64,000 nucleotides of DNA from LMUY01 sp965199165 (GTDB lineage Bacteria; Pseudomonadota; Alphaproteobacteria; Acetobacterales; Acetobacteraceae), in assembly GCA_965199165.1 (NCBI GenBank), contig OZ240681.1, positions 4,092,001 to 4,156,000 of the forward strand, given 5' to 3'. The notes below the pieces were generated by a model. It made no database searches. It was not told the DNA's origin and worked only from the letters and a program-made list of their open reading frames with translations. The translations under genes and the position numbers were made by a program. This document shows, piece by piece, positions 1-9,078 of this stretch. Positions within the stretch are counted from its first letter, which is position 1. The number at the start of each line of letters is the position of its first letter.

Positions 1-2561
1 ATCGCAGCCGTGACGTCGAACAACAGGCCCGGCCGGTCGCGGCCGTTCACCTCGATCACGGTGTGGGTGTGGCTGGCCCGGTTGTCCACCACCACGCGCG
101 GCGGCACATGGATCGCGCGCATGCGGCGGCCGAGCAGCGCCTCCCCCATGCGGCGGATCTCGGTGGTGAGCTGCAGCCGTCCGGACAGCGCCTGCTCCAC
201 CAGCACGGACAGCTTGGCCAGGCGGTGCGGTGCGTCGAAGGCGCCGCCGGCCGCGTCCTGCACCCAGAACGTGTCCAGCGCCATGCCGTTGGTCAGCGTG
301 TGGATGCGGGCGTCGACGATCGACGCGCCCGCAACCGCCAGCGCCCCGGCGATCTGGCTGAACAGCCCGGCGTGGTCCGCCGCGTAGACCGTGATCTCCG
401 TCACCGCGCGGGCGGGCAGCGGCTCCGCCTGCACCGTCAGCGGCGCACCGGTCGCGCGTGCCTCCCGCACCAGCCGGGCGTGGCGCAGATGCGTCTCCGG
501 GTCGAAGCCGAGCCAGTAGCTGGGGTAGCCCAACCCCAGGAACGTGCTGCGCTCGGTCTCGCTCCATTCCGTCAGCTCGGCCGCGATCGCCTGCTTGGCC
601 CGCGCGACGCGGACGTCGCGCTCCGTGGTCGCCAGGCCGCCGGCCAGCACCTCGGCCACCCGGGCATACAGTTCGCGCAGCAGCGTCGCCTTCCAGCCGT
701 TCCAGACACGCGGCGACACGGCCCGCATGTCCGCCACCGTCAGCACCAGCAGCAGCTTCAGCCGCTCCGGCGACTGGATGGTCTCGACCACGTCCAGGAT
801 GGTCTTCGGATCGTCGATGTCGCGCTTGAACGCGGTCTGGCTGAGCAGGAGGTGCTGGAGCACCAGCCAGGACACCATCTCCGTCTCTTCCGCCGACAAG
901 CCGAGCTGCGGCCCGATGCTCTGCGCCAGCTCCGCCCCGAGCTCGGAGTGATCGCCGCCGCGGCCCTTGGCGATGTCGTGCAGCAGCGTGGCCACGTACA
1001 ACGCCCGGCGGGACTGCAGATCCTCCATCAGGCCGGAGGCGATCGGCGCCACGTCCGACAGCTCCCCCCGGTCCAGCGTGTCCAGCACCCGCACCGCCTC
1101 GATCGTGTGCTCGTCCACCGTGTAGACGTGGTACGTGTCGAACTGCATCTGCCCGACGACGCGGGCCCAGTCGGGGATGTAGCGCCCCAGGAAGCCCGAC
1201 TCGTTCAGCACGTGCAGCCATCGCGCCCCGTCCTGCCCGGCGGTCAGCAGGTCCATGAACAGGATCGCCGCCTCGGGGTCGTCCCGCAGCTCGCTCGCCT
1301 GCCGCTCGTGCCGGATCAGCGCGCGGATCGCCAGGGGATGCAGCTGCAGGTGACGGTCGCGTGCGATCTGCAGCATGCGCAGCATCTGCAGCGGTTCGGC
1401 GTTGAAGTCGCGGCCGGGTGCGGCCAGCAGCTTGCCGTCCGCGAGGACGAAGCCCTGCTCCAGGAGGGCCGCGTCGGTCTTCTCCTCCAGCGCAGGTGGC
1501 CCCAACGCGGCACGCACCAGCGCCGGCTCCAGCACGGCGGTGATGCGCGTCACCTCCCGCGCGGTCAGGAAGTAGTGGCGCATGAAGCGCTCGACGCCGT
1601 CCTGGCGCCCATGCCGGGTGTAGCCCATGCGCGCGCCGATCACCGGCTGCATGTCGAACGTCAGCCGCTCCTCCGCCCGCCCGGCGACGTAATGCAGGTG
1701 AAAGCGCACGGTCCACAGGAAGTCCCAGGAGCGACGGGCGTGCTTGGCCTCGCGCTCCACCAGCACGCCGCCGCCGGGGCTGTTTGGGCCGACCAGGTCG
1801 CCCATCACCCGGGTGTCGAACACGTAGCGCGCCATCCAGTACAGCGTCTGCAGGTCCCGCAGGCCGCCGCGCCCCTCCTTGATGTTGGGCTCCACCAGGA
1901 ACGGGCTCTCGCCGAAGCGGCGGTGCCGCACATCGCGCTCCACCTGCTTGGCCGCGATGAAACCGGCGGTGTGCAGGGCGCAGGCCGCGGCGAACCGGGT
2001 GCCGAACGCCGCGAACAGGCCGGGATCACCGGCGATCTGCCGCGCATCGATCATGGACGTGCGGATCGTCACGTCCCGCTCCGCCTCGGCGATGCACTCG
2101 CTGACGCTGCGGGTCGCATGGCCGACCTTAAGGCCCAGATCCCACATGAAGTAGAGGCTGAACTCCACCGCCGCGTGGGTGTCGGCGGAGGGCTGCTCCG
2201 GCGTGATGAACAGCAGGTCGATGTCGCTGAACGGCGCCAGCATGCCGCGGCCGTAGCCGCCGGTCGCCACCACCGCCAGGAGGTCCGTGGCGCCGACCAT
2301 CGCGCGGGCGTAGTCGTGCAGCGTGGCGATCAGCCCGTCCATCAGCGTGGCCAGCGCGCGGGCGCTTTGCAGGCCGGATCGCTGGTAGTGCTCGAACTCC
2401 TCGCGCACGTGATGCTGGATGCGGGTCAGGTGGCGCCGGAACACGGCCAGCGCCTCGTCGCGGGCGATGGCGCCGTTCGCCGTCCGCGCTTCCTCCAACT
2501 GGTCGGACAGCAGCCTTGCAGCCGCTTCTGGCTCCCCGGGCAGCGGTAGGATCGTCAGCAT
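1..2561 (-). CDS. glnD: [Protein-PII] uridylyltransferase/uridylyl-removing enzyme, 3' end off the window
   Basis: Cytoplasmic nitrogen sensor that uridylylates PII when glutamine is low and removes UMP when it is high. The first 853 residues are visible. The nucleotidyltransferase signature GGYGRG with S-D-I-D-L lies at residues 101-116. An HD phosphohydrolase motif (LLHDIAKGRGGDHSE) is near residue 530. A first ACT domain begins near 720 and a second near 833, and the reading frame is still open at base 1. The family is usually 900-950 residues, so roughly 50-100 residues are missing to the left. The ATG overlaps the mutS stop by seven bases (ATGCTGA), which points to translational coupling in a mutS-glnD unit. 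Identification is firm. Confidence 0.96.
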   Translation of the reverse strand, partial: MLTILPLPGEPEAAARLLSDQLEEARTANGAIARDEALAVFRRHLTRIQHHVREEFEHYQRSGLQSARALATLMDGLIATLHDYARAMVGATDLLAVVATGGYGRGMLAPFSDIDLLFITPEQPSADTHAAVEFSLYFMWDLGLKVGHATRSVSECIAEAERDVTIRTSMIDARQIAGDPGLFAAFGTRFAAACALHTAGFIAAKQVERDVRHRRFGESPFLVEPNIKEGRGGLRDLQTLYWMARYVFDTRVMGDLVGPNSPGGGVLVEREAKHARRSWDFLWTVRFHLHYVAGRAEERLTFDMQPVIGARMGYTRHGRQDGVERFMRHYFLTAREVTRITAVLEPALVRAALGPPALEEKTDAALLEQGFVLADGKLLAAPGRDFNAEPLQMLRMLQIARDRHLQLHPLAIRALIRHERQASELRDDPEAAILFMDLLTAGQDGARWLHVLNESGFLGRYIPDWARVVGQMQFDTYHVYTVDEHTIEAVRVLDTLDRGELSDVAPIASGLMEDLQSRRALYVATLLHDIAKGRGGDHSELGAELAQSIGPQLGLSAEETEMVSWLVLQHLLLSQTAFKRDIDDPKTILDVVETIQSPERLKLLLVLTVADMRAVSPRVWNGWKATLLRELYARVAEVLAGGLATTERDVRVARAKQAIAAELTEWSETERSTFLGLGYPSYWLGFDPETHLRHARLVREARATGAPLTVQAEPLPARAVTEITVYAADHAGLFSQIAGALAVAGASIVDARIHTLTNGMALDTFWVQDAAGGAFDAPHRLAKLSVLVEQALSGRLQLTTEIRRMGEALLGRRMRAIHVPPRVVVDNRASHTHTVIEVNGRDRPGLLFDVTAA

Positions 2562-5221
2562 TCCGACGATGATAGCGTGAGCGACTTCAAATAATACAGC
2601 GCTTCCAGGGCCTCGCGCGGCGAAAGCTGGTCGGGCTCGATCTCGTCCAATGCGGCGTGCACCCGGTCGGCGGCCGGTGGAGCCGGCGGCAACGCCGCAA
2701 ACAGCGGCAGGTCAGCCCCGGTGGCGCTGCCGCGTTCCAGCGAGGCCAGCAACGCCGCAGCCCGCCGCACCGTGGCGGGGGGTATGCCGGCCAGCTTGGC
2801 GACGTGGACGCCCCAGGAGCGGCCGGCGGCGCCTTCGCCCACTTCATGCAGGAATACGATGTCGTTCTTCCATTCACGCACGCGCATCGCGTGCGGGCAC
2901 ATCTGCGGCAAGGCCTGACCCAGCCCCGCCAACTCATGGAAATGGGTGGCGAACAGCGTTCGGCAACGGATATGCGAGTGCAGCGCCTCCAGCACCGCCC
3001 ACGCGATCGCCAGCCCGTCCAGCGTCGCCGTGCCGCGCCCGATCTCGTCCACCACGACCAGGCTGCGCGGCCCGGCCTGGTTCAGGATGGCGGCCGTCTC
3101 CGTCATCTCCGTCATGAAGGTGGACCGGCCGCGCGCCAGGTCGTCCGCGGCGCCGACCCGGCTGAACAGGCGGTCGGCCACGCCGATGCGGGCGCTGGCG
3201 GCCGGCACCGGGAGGCCGGCCTGCGCCAGGATCACCAGCAAGGCGTTTTGCCGCAGGAAGGTGGACTTGCCCGCCATGTTCGGCCCGGTCAGCAGCAGGA
3301 TGCGCCGGGCAGGGGACAGGTCGCAGTCATTCGGCTGGAACGGCGTGCCGGCGGGCAACGCCGCCTCCACCACGGGATGGCGCGCCGCGCTGACGCTGAA
3401 GGCGGCGTCCGCCGTGACGGCGGGGCGACACCAGCTCCCCGCCTCCGCGAGCTTGGCGCAGCCTTGCAGCACGTCCAGCGTGGCCAAGGCCGCCGCGGCG
3501 CGACGCAGCGGTTGCGCCTGGGCGAGCGTTTCGGCCACCAGCGTCGCGAACACGGCCGCCTCGCGCGCTGCGGCCCGGCCGGCAGCCTCGTTGATCCGGC
3601 GGTCGAGTTCGGCGAGCTCCGGGATGGAGAACCGGGCGGCATTGGCCATGGACTGGCGCAGGCTCAGCTCCGGCCGCTTGCGCAGCGCCTCCGCAGCGAC
3701 GGCGGGCACTTCCATCACGTAGCCGAGCTGGGCGTGGTGGCGGATCTTCAGCGCCGCCACGCCGAAGCGCTGCGCGTAGTCGAGCTGCAATCCGCTGATC
3801 ACCCGGCGGCTGTCGTCCCGCAGACGGCGCTCGGCGTCCAACTCTCCATCGAACCCCTCGGCGATGGCGCCGCCGTCTTCCAGCCGCAGCGGCGGGGCGG
3901 GGGCGAGCGCTGCGGCAAGGCGCGTGCCCAGGGCAGGGGGGAGGGCGAGGTCGCGGGCGAGACTACCAAGCAACCCACTCCCCTTGTCTTCTCCCTCTCC
4001 CAGAAGGAGAGGGCCGGGGTGAGGGTCACGCGGCTCGGCTGGACCCGCTTGCGGAACCCTCACCCTACCCTCTCCCAGAAGGAGAGGGCTTTCGTCGCCA
4101 GGGGGCAGCGCGGCGGCAGCATCGGACGCGACGACGATCACCTGGCGGATCGCGAGCAGGTCGCGCGGGCCGCCGCGGCCTACGGAAAGCCGGCCGAGCG
4201 CCCGCGTGGCGTCGGGGGCACCACGCAACACGGTGCGGAGCGCGGCACTCGCGGTGGTGTCCGCCAGCAGCGCTAGCCAGCCATCCTGCCGCGCCGCAAT
4301 CGCCGCCGGCACGGTCAGGGGCGCGGCCAGCCACGCGGCCAGCATCCGTGCGCCGGGCGCCGTGAGCGTGCGGTCGACCGCAGCCAGCAGCGTGTGCGCG
4401 GTGCCGCCGTCCCGGGCGCGGGTGACCTCCAGGCTCGCGCGCGTGGCGGCGTCCATCGCCAGGGTGCCGTCCCCCTCGTTGCGGGTCGGCGGCGAGAGTG
4501 CGGGCATCCGACCCGCCTGCGTGGCCGCCACATAGGCGAGCACCAGGGCCGCCGCCATCGCCTCCGCATCGGTGAAGGTGCCGAACCCGTCCAGCGTCGC
4601 CGCTTCGAACTGCGCCGCCACCCGCGAACGGGCAGCCAAGGGGGGCGGAGGTGTCGTGTCCGGCGCTCGCCGGGCATCGTAGTCGCCCAACGCAAGGTCA
4701 CCCGGCGCGAGGATTTCCGCCGGGTCGAGCCGGCCGAGCAAGGCCGGCAGGTCGGCCACCGCCTGCATCTCGAACAACCCGGTGGATATGTCGACCCAGG
4801 CGGCGCCCAGCTCGCGTCCGGCCCGCGCCAGGCCCAGCAGCAGGTTGGGCCGCCCGCCCTCCAGCAGCGACTCCTCCGTCAGCGTGCCCGGCGTCACCAG
4901 GCGGACGATCTCCCGCTTCAGCGGCGCCTTGCCGACACGGGCGGCGGCGGCCTCCATCTGCTCGGCCACGGCGACGCGGAAGCCGCGGCGGATCAGCCGC
5001 GCGAGGTAGCCATCCGCCGCATGGATCGGCACCCCGCACATCGGGATCGGCTTGCCCTCGTGCTCGCCCCGCGCGGTCAGCGCGATGCCGAGGGCGGCCG
5101 CCGCCAACTCGGCATCCTCGAAGAACAGCTCGTAGAAATCGCCCATGCGGAAGAACAGCAGCGCGTCCGGCTGCTGCTCCTTGGCGGCGAGCCACTGGGC
5201 GATGACGGGGGAGGCGGCCAT
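2555..5221 (-). CDS. mutS: DNA mismatch repair ATPase MutS, with a repeat-encoded insertion
   Basis: Mismatch-recognition ATPase of postreplicative repair. The mismatch-wedging F-Y-E motif is at residues 29-31, the Walker A motif GPNMAGKST near 645-655, and the Walker B segment VVVDEIGRGT follows. With the ATG at 5221 the protein has 888 residues, slightly longer than most MutS proteins. An upstream in-frame ATG at 5284 would add 21 unconserved residues and was rejected. About 35 residues (roughly 378-412), reading SPLLLGEGRVRV ... DPHPGPLLLGEGEDKG, are encoded by a palindromic repeat. They sit in the helical region between core and lever, where family members have no such segment. The gene is divergent from the transporter at 5331 and its end overlaps glnD. 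Confidence 0.96.
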   Translation of the reverse strand: MAASPVIAQWLAAKEQQPDALLFFRMGDFYELFFEDAELAAAALGIALTARGEHEGKPIPMCGVPIHAADGYLARLIRRGFRVAVAEQMEAAAARVGKAPLKREIVRLVTPGTLTEESLLEGGRPNLLLGLARAGRELGAAWVDISTGLFEMQAVADLPALLGRLDPAEILAPGDLALGDYDARRAPDTTPPPPLAARSRVAAQFEAATLDGFGTFTDAEAMAAALVLAYVAATQAGRMPALSPPTRNEGDGTLAMDAATRASLEVTRARDGGTAHTLLAAVDRTLTAPGARMLAAWLAAPLTVPAAIAARQDGWLALLADTTASAALRTVLRGAPDATRALGRLSVGRGGPRDLLAIRQVIVVASDAAAALPPGDESPLLLGEGRVRVPQAGPAEPRDPHPGPLLLGEGEDKGSGLLGSLARDLALPPALGTRLAAALAPAPPLRLEDGGAIAEGFDGELDAERRLRDDSRRVISGLQLDYAQRFGVAALKIRHHAQLGYVMEVPAVAAEALRKRPELSLRQSMANAARFSIPELAELDRRINEAAGRAAAREAAVFATLVAETLAQAQPLRRAAAALATLDVLQGCAKLAEAGSWCRPAVTADAAFSVSAARHPVVEAALPAGTPFQPNDCDLSPARRILLLTGPNMAGKSTFLRQNALLVILAQAGLPVPAASARIGVADRLFSRVGAADDLARGRSTFMTEMTETAAILNQAGPRSLVVVDEIGRGTATLDGLAIAWAVLEALHSHIRCRTLFATHFHELAGLGQALPQMCPHAMRVREWKNDIVFLHEVGEGAAGRSWGVHVAKLAGIPPATVRRAAALLASLERGSATGADLPLFAALPPAPPAADRVHAALDEIEPDQLSPREALEALYYLKSLTLSSSEC
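3991..4090. repeat. Palindromic G/C-rich repeat inside mutS
   Basis: Two nearly identical small hairpins (CCCTCTCC-CAGAA-GGAGAGGG) flank an outer inverted pair, GGTGAGGGT and ACCCTCACC. Related copies occur at 37839-37936 and 43112-43287. The element keeps the mutS reading frame open and adds about 35 residues. Its make-up matches the REP/ERIC-like intergenic palindromes common in GC-rich proteobacteria. No transposase is linked to it. Confidence 0.8.
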
Positions 5222-5330
5222 GGCAATGGCGTTACACTGGCCCCGCGCCCGGCGGAAGGCCGCCACGAGGTGCATCGACACCACGGAAACGGCCCGCCAT
5301 TGTTACAGCCCTGAGCAGCGAGTCCGAACG

Positions 5331-6635
5331 ATGGATGCCACGCCGTACCCCGTCCCCAACGAGAGCGCCCGCGACGTGGGGCGGCGGCTGCGCGCGATCT
5401 TCGGCGGCTCGGTCGGCAACCTGATCGAGTGGTATGATTTCTACGTCTACAACTCGTTCGCCGTGTATTTCGCCAAGCTGTTCACCGCCAGCAACGACCC
5501 CACGGTCCAGTTCATCACCGTGTTCGGCATCTACGCCGTAGGCTTCTTCATCCGCCCGGTGGGCGGGCTGCTGCTCGGCTACTACGCCGACCGCCGTGGC
5601 CGCCGCGCGTCGCTGACGTTGTCGGTCATGCTGATGTGCGCGGGCTCGGCCCTGGTCGCGGTGCTGCCGACCTACGCGCAGGTCGGCGTGCTGGCGCCGA
5701 TCCTCCTGCTGCTGGCACGGCTGCTCCAGGGGTTGTCGCTGGGCGGCGAGTATGCCTCCTCGGCGACCTACCTGAGCGAGGTGGCCGGGTCGAAGTGGCG
5801 CGGCTTCTACAGCTCGTTCCAATACGTCACGCTGATCGGCGGCCAGGTGCTGGCGGCGCTGGTGCTGCTGGTGATGCAGCAGGGGCTCACCCAGGCGCAG
5901 CTGAGTGACTGGGCATGGCGCATCCCGTTCGTCATCGGCGCGGCCTGCGCGCTCTACGGGCTCTACCTGCGCCGCCACCTGCCGGAGACGGAGGACTTCA
6001 AGCGCGTGGCGCAAGGCCCGCGCATCCGCATCTTCGCCGAACTGGCAAAGCACCCGCGGGAGCTGCTGCTGGTGTTCGGCCTCACCATGGGCGGCACCAC
6101 CGCGTTCTACACCTTCAGCAGCTACATGCCGACCTACTTGTCCAACACGCTGAAGCTGGACCCGAGTTGGGTGGCGCAGATTTCCTTCATCACGCTGTTC
6201 CTGTTCGCGGCCATGCAGCCGCTGTTCGGCTTCGTGAGCGATCTCATCGGGCGCAAGCCGGTGCTGCTCTGGTTCGGCATCCTCGGCACCCTCTTCACCG
6301 TGCCGATCCTCACCGCACTCGGCGGGACGCACAGCTACATGGGCGCGCTGTGGCTGGTGTTGGCGGCGCTGGTGATCGTGTCCGGCTACACCTCGATCAA
6401 CGCCGTGGTGAAGGCGGAGCTGTTCCCGGCGGGGATCCGCGCACTTGGCGTGGGACTACCGTACGCGCTGGCCGCCTCCGTCTTCGGCGGCACGGCGCCG
6501 CTGATCGCGCTGCAGTTCAAGGCCTCGGGCCACGAGGACTGGTTCTACTGGTACGTGACCGTGCTGATCTTCCTGTCACTGGTCGTCTACGCGGCCATGC
6601 GCGACACCAAGAAAGCATCGCGGATCATGGGGTAG
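5331..6635 (+). CDS. MHS-family (KgtP-like) MFS dicarboxylate:H+ symporter
   Basis: A 434-residue inner-membrane transporter with about 12 membrane segments. It resembles E. coli KgtP (alpha-ketoglutarate permease) along its length: GNLIEWYDFYVY near residues 29-40, the MFS loop motif GYYADRRGRR at 83-92, RLLQGLSLGGEY, SSFQYVTLIGGQ, and KAELFPAGIRALGVG near the C-terminus. The MHS family carries organic acids and osmolytes with protons. KgtP is the best match, but substrate cannot be set from sequence alone, so no gene symbol is given. The ATG at 5331 begins just before the family N-terminus. The gene is divergent from mutS, and its stop lies 6 bases before the minC start, so min transcription may read through from here. 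Confidence 0.88.
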   Translation: MDATPYPVPNESARDVGRRLRAIFGGSVGNLIEWYDFYVYNSFAVYFAKLFTASNDPTVQFITVFGIYAVGFFIRPVGGLLLGYYADRRGRRASLTLSVMLMCAGSALVAVLPTYAQVGVLAPILLLLARLLQGLSLGGEYASSATYLSEVAGSKWRGFYSSFQYVTLIGGQVLAALVLLVMQQGLTQAQLSDWAWRIPFVIGAACALYGLYLRRHLPETEDFKRVAQGPRIRIFAELAKHPRELLLVFGLTMGGTTAFYTFSSYMPTYLSNTLKLDPSWVAQISFITLFLFAAMQPLFGFVSDLIGRKPVLLWFGILGTLFTVPILTALGGTHSYMGALWLVLAALVIVSGYTSINAVVKAELFPAGIRALGVGLPYALAASVFGGTAPLIALQFKASGHEDWFYWYVTVLIFLSLVVYAAMRDTKKASRIMG

Positions 6636-6641
6636 CCCGGC

Positions 6642-7382
6642 GTGACCGCAACTCCCACGACATCCGCGGATTCGAGACCGGCCGCAGCCGGCGCCGCAAG
6701 GAGCGCGATCCGGATCAAGGGCCGGTCCTTCGTGGCGCTCGTGCTGATGCCGGAATGGCCGATCGAGGATTGGCTGGCGACGCTGGCCGCGCAGATCGCG
6801 CGGGCGCCGACCTTCTTCGAGGGCCGGCCGGTGATCGTCGACCTCTCGGCCCTGGCCGACCATGGCGGCGAGCTGGAGGCGCTGGTGGCCGAGCTGGAGA
6901 AGCGGGATATCCGCATCATCGGCGTCGAGGGCGCGCCGCCGGGCTGGACGGACAGCGAGATCTGGGGCCGGCCGCCGATCGCGACCAACGGGCGGGCCGA
7001 CCGGTTCATCGAAGTGGTCGAGGACGCACCGGAGCCGCCGCCGGTGCCGGAGCCGACCTCGCTGCTGCTGCGCGGGCCGATCCGCTCCGGCCAGACCGTG
7101 TTCTTCGAGCGGGGCGACGTGACGGTGCTCGGCTCCGTCGCGTCCGGCGCGGAAATCATTGCCGGCGGGTCGGTGCATGTCTATGGCACGCTGCGGGGCC
7201 GGGTGATCGCCGGGTTCGCCGCCCAGACGGTGGCGGGGGTGTTCTGCCAGCGGATGGAGGCGGAGCTGATCGCGATCAACGGCGTCTACAAGGTGGCCGA
7301 CGACATGCCGCCGCTGATGCGCGGCAAGCCGGTCCATGCGACGCTGGACGGCGACGCGATCGTCATGGCGGTGATGTCGTAG
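6642..7382 (+). CDS. minC: Septum site-determining protein MinC
   Basis: Inhibitor of FtsZ assembly that, with MinD, blocks division at the poles. It has 246 residues. An N-terminal MinC domain with the FtsZ-inhibiting fold starts near residue 25. A Pro/Glu-rich linker lies near 125-140. The C-terminal beta-helical MinD-binding domain carries the typical glycine-rich ladder (GDVTVLGSVASGAEIIAGGS, then VYGTLRGRVIAG). The start is GTG at 6642, six bases after the transporter stop. First gene of minC-minD-minE. Confidence 0.93.
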   Translation: MTATPTTSADSRPAAAGAARSAIRIKGRSFVALVLMPEWPIEDWLATLAAQIARAPTFFEGRPVIVDLSALADHGGELEALVAELEKRDIRIIGVEGAPPGWTDSEIWGRPPIATNGRADRFIEVVEDAPEPPPVPEPTSLLLRGPIRSGQTVFFERGDVTVLGSVASGAEIIAGGSVHVYGTLRGRVIAGFAAQTVAGVFCQRMEAELIAINGVYKVADDMPPLMRGKPVHATLDGDAIVMAVMS

Positions 7383-7405
7383 GCCTGTATGGAGGAGTGA
7401 GCGCG

Positions 7406-8221
7406 ATGGCGGAGGTGCTGGTCGTTACATCCGGCAAGGGCGGGGTGGGGAAGACGACGTCCACCGCCTCGCTGGGTGTCGCCTTGGCGCAGTCCGGGCA
7501 GAAGGTCGTCATCGTCGACTTCGACGTGGGGCTGCGCAACCTGGACCTGATCATGGGGGCGGAGCGCCGGGTGGTGTTCGACCTGATCAACGTGGTGCAG
7601 GGCGACGCCAAGCTGGCGCAGGCGCTGATCCGCGACAAGCGGGTGGAAACGCTGTCGCTGCTGGCTGCCTCGCAGACCAGGGACAAGGACGCGCTGAGCG
7701 AGGATGGGGTCGAGCGGGTGATCGGCGAACTGCGCGAGAAGTTCGACTGGGTGATCTGCGACAGCCCGGCCGGGATCGAGAAGGGCGCGGCCTTGGCGAT
7801 GAAGTTCGCCGACCGTGCGGTGGTGGTGACCAACCCCGAGGTGTCGTCGGTCCGCGACTCAGACCGCATCATCGGGCTGCTTGACAGCAAGACCATGAAG
7901 GCTGAGCGAGGCGAGCGGATGGAGAAGCAGCTGCTGCTGACCCGCTTCGACCCGGTGCGGGCCGAGCGGGGCGACATGCTGAAGACCGACGACGTGCTCG
8001 AAATCCTGTCGATCCCGCTGCTGGGCATCATTCCCGACAGCGAGGAGGTGCTGAAGGCGTCCAACCTTGGCTCCCCGGTGACGCTGAGCAGCCCGGCCTC
8101 GGCGCCGGCCCGCGCTTACTTCGACGCGGCCAAGCGACTGCGTGGCGAGGTGGTGCCGATGACGGTGCATAGCGACAAGAGCGGCCTGCTCGGCCGCCTG
8201 TTCGGACGGAGGGTCGCATGA
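7406..8221 (+). CDS. minD: Septum site-determining ATPase MinD
   Basis: Membrane-cycling ParA/MinD-family ATPase of 271 residues. The deviant Walker A motif is at residues 10-18 (GKGGVGKTT), with signature Lys11 and catalytic Lys16. The switch region VIVDFDVGLRNLDLIMG follows. The C-terminal segment (SGLLGRLFGRRVA) is the amphipathic membrane-targeting helix. The ATG at 7406 has a strong ribosome binding site, GGAGGAG, at 7391-7397. The stop overlaps the minE start as ATGA, so the two are translationally coupled. Confidence 0.97.
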   Translation: MAEVLVVTSGKGGVGKTTSTASLGVALAQSGQKVVIVDFDVGLRNLDLIMGAERRVVFDLINVVQGDAKLAQALIRDKRVETLSLLAASQTRDKDALSEDGVERVIGELREKFDWVICDSPAGIEKGAALAMKFADRAVVVTNPEVSSVRDSDRIIGLLDSKTMKAERGERMEKQLLLTRFDPVRAERGDMLKTDDVLEILSIPLLGIIPDSEEVLKASNLGSPVTLSSPASAPARAYFDAAKRLRGEVVPMTVHSDKSGLLGRLFGRRVA

Positions 8222-8487
8222 GCCTGTTCGGCTTCCTGTCCCGCCGCAGCTCGGCGCCGGTGGCGCGCGACCGGTTGCAGATCCTGCTGTCCCACGAACG
8301 CGCCTTCGTCGGCGGCAACGACCTGGCGGCGACGTTGCAGGAGGAGATCATCCGCGTGATCGCCAAGCACATCGCCATCGACCGCGACAAGGTGAAGGTC
8401 AACCTGGAGCGCGGCGAGTCGGTGTCGACCTTGGAGATCGACGTCGAGATGCCCGGCGAGGACGAGGCGAGGGTCCAATACCGCTAG
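8218..8487 (+). CDS. minE: Cell division topological specificity factor MinE
   Basis: An 89-residue protein that stimulates MinD ATPase and drives pole-to-pole oscillation. The N-terminus (MSLFGFLSRR) fits the amphipathic membrane-contacting helix. The anti-MinCD stretch (VARDRLQILLSHERAF) follows, then the C-terminal topological-specificity domain. It ends with a CTAG shared with the convergent small gene to its right. Confidence 0.96.
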   Translation: MSLFGFLSRRSSAPVARDRLQILLSHERAFVGGNDLAATLQEEIIRVIAKHIAIDRDKVKVNLERGESVSTLEIDVEMPGEDEARVQYR

Positions 8488-8702
8488 CCGCGGAACCGCA
8501 GCGCCAGCGCGATCGTCTCGCAGGCCAGGTCCCAGCCATCCTGCCATTCCGGGGAGGCGGCGGGCGACACGCTGACGCGTTGGACCTGCCACTGCTCCGC
8601 GACGCGCGCTGCACCCTCTCGGGTGATGGTCTCGTCGCGCGTGTCCTTCCAGAGCGACAGGGCCACGGCGTTGCTGATGCTGGTAGATGTCGGCTGATGC
8701 AT
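8484..8702 (-). CDS. Small hypothetical protein (72 aa)
   Basis: Not recognised. A 72-residue, mildly acidic protein with Trp residues and no membrane segment or signal peptide. It is called because an AGGGAG ribosome binding site sits about seven bases before its ATG, and because it converges on minE with the stops sharing CTAG, a compact arrangement. It could still be a chance frame in GC-rich DNA. Confidence 0.4.
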   Translation of the reverse strand: MHQPTSTSISNAVALSLWKDTRDETITREGAARVAEQWQVQRVSVSPAASPEWQDGWDLACETIALALRFRG

Positions 8703-8736
8703 GGTGCAGCTCCCTGAAGGCTCGCTGATCGTGGGC

Positions 8737-8928
8737 TCAGGCTGCGTGTCGGATCGGGGTCGCAGCCGGCCAAATCGGCAGCAAGGCTCCGCAAACCGCT
8801 GCGCCTGCCGTGGATGGAACTGCGGAGGACCGGCGCTCGAACGCCAAGTCCACGAGCAGCGTCATCTTGCGAAGGCATAGATGCTCCAACGTGATCTCCG
8901 CAACCGAACCAGCCTCTTCGTCAGACAT
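8737..8928 (-). CDS. Doubtful small hypothetical protein (63 aa)
   Basis: Not recognised. It begins MSDEEAGSVAEITLEH, and a GAGGG stretch precedes the ATG by about four bases. The upstream DNA (8960-9010) is unusually AT-rich for this genome and could hold its promoter. Otherwise 8703-9078 contains nothing I can name. Confidence 0.3.
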   Translation of the reverse strand: MSDEEAGSVAEITLEHLCLRKMTLLVDLAFERRSSAVPSTAGAAVCGALLPIWPAATPIRHAA

Positions 8929-9078
8929 GACACCCTCGCAAGCCTTGCTCAGCGAGGAGGATAGATCTTGTAAATTGAAACTTCTTAAACAAGAGCGCGG
9001 AAATTGAGACAAGTCATGCCTGCCTAATGGGCGGGAACGACATGCGTGCCGAGATGCGGTTACGCCATCGGAGTGGCG

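Noticed and set aside
63..2549. Long open frame on the plus strand opposite glnD
   Set aside because: Antisense shadow of a GC-rich gene; His/Arg/Gln-rich with no family features. The glnD frame on the minus strand carries all the motifs.
5222..5284. Upstream mutS start at 5284
   Set aside because: Adds 21 Arg/Ala-rich residues not seen in MutS. ATG 5221 gives the normal N-terminus.
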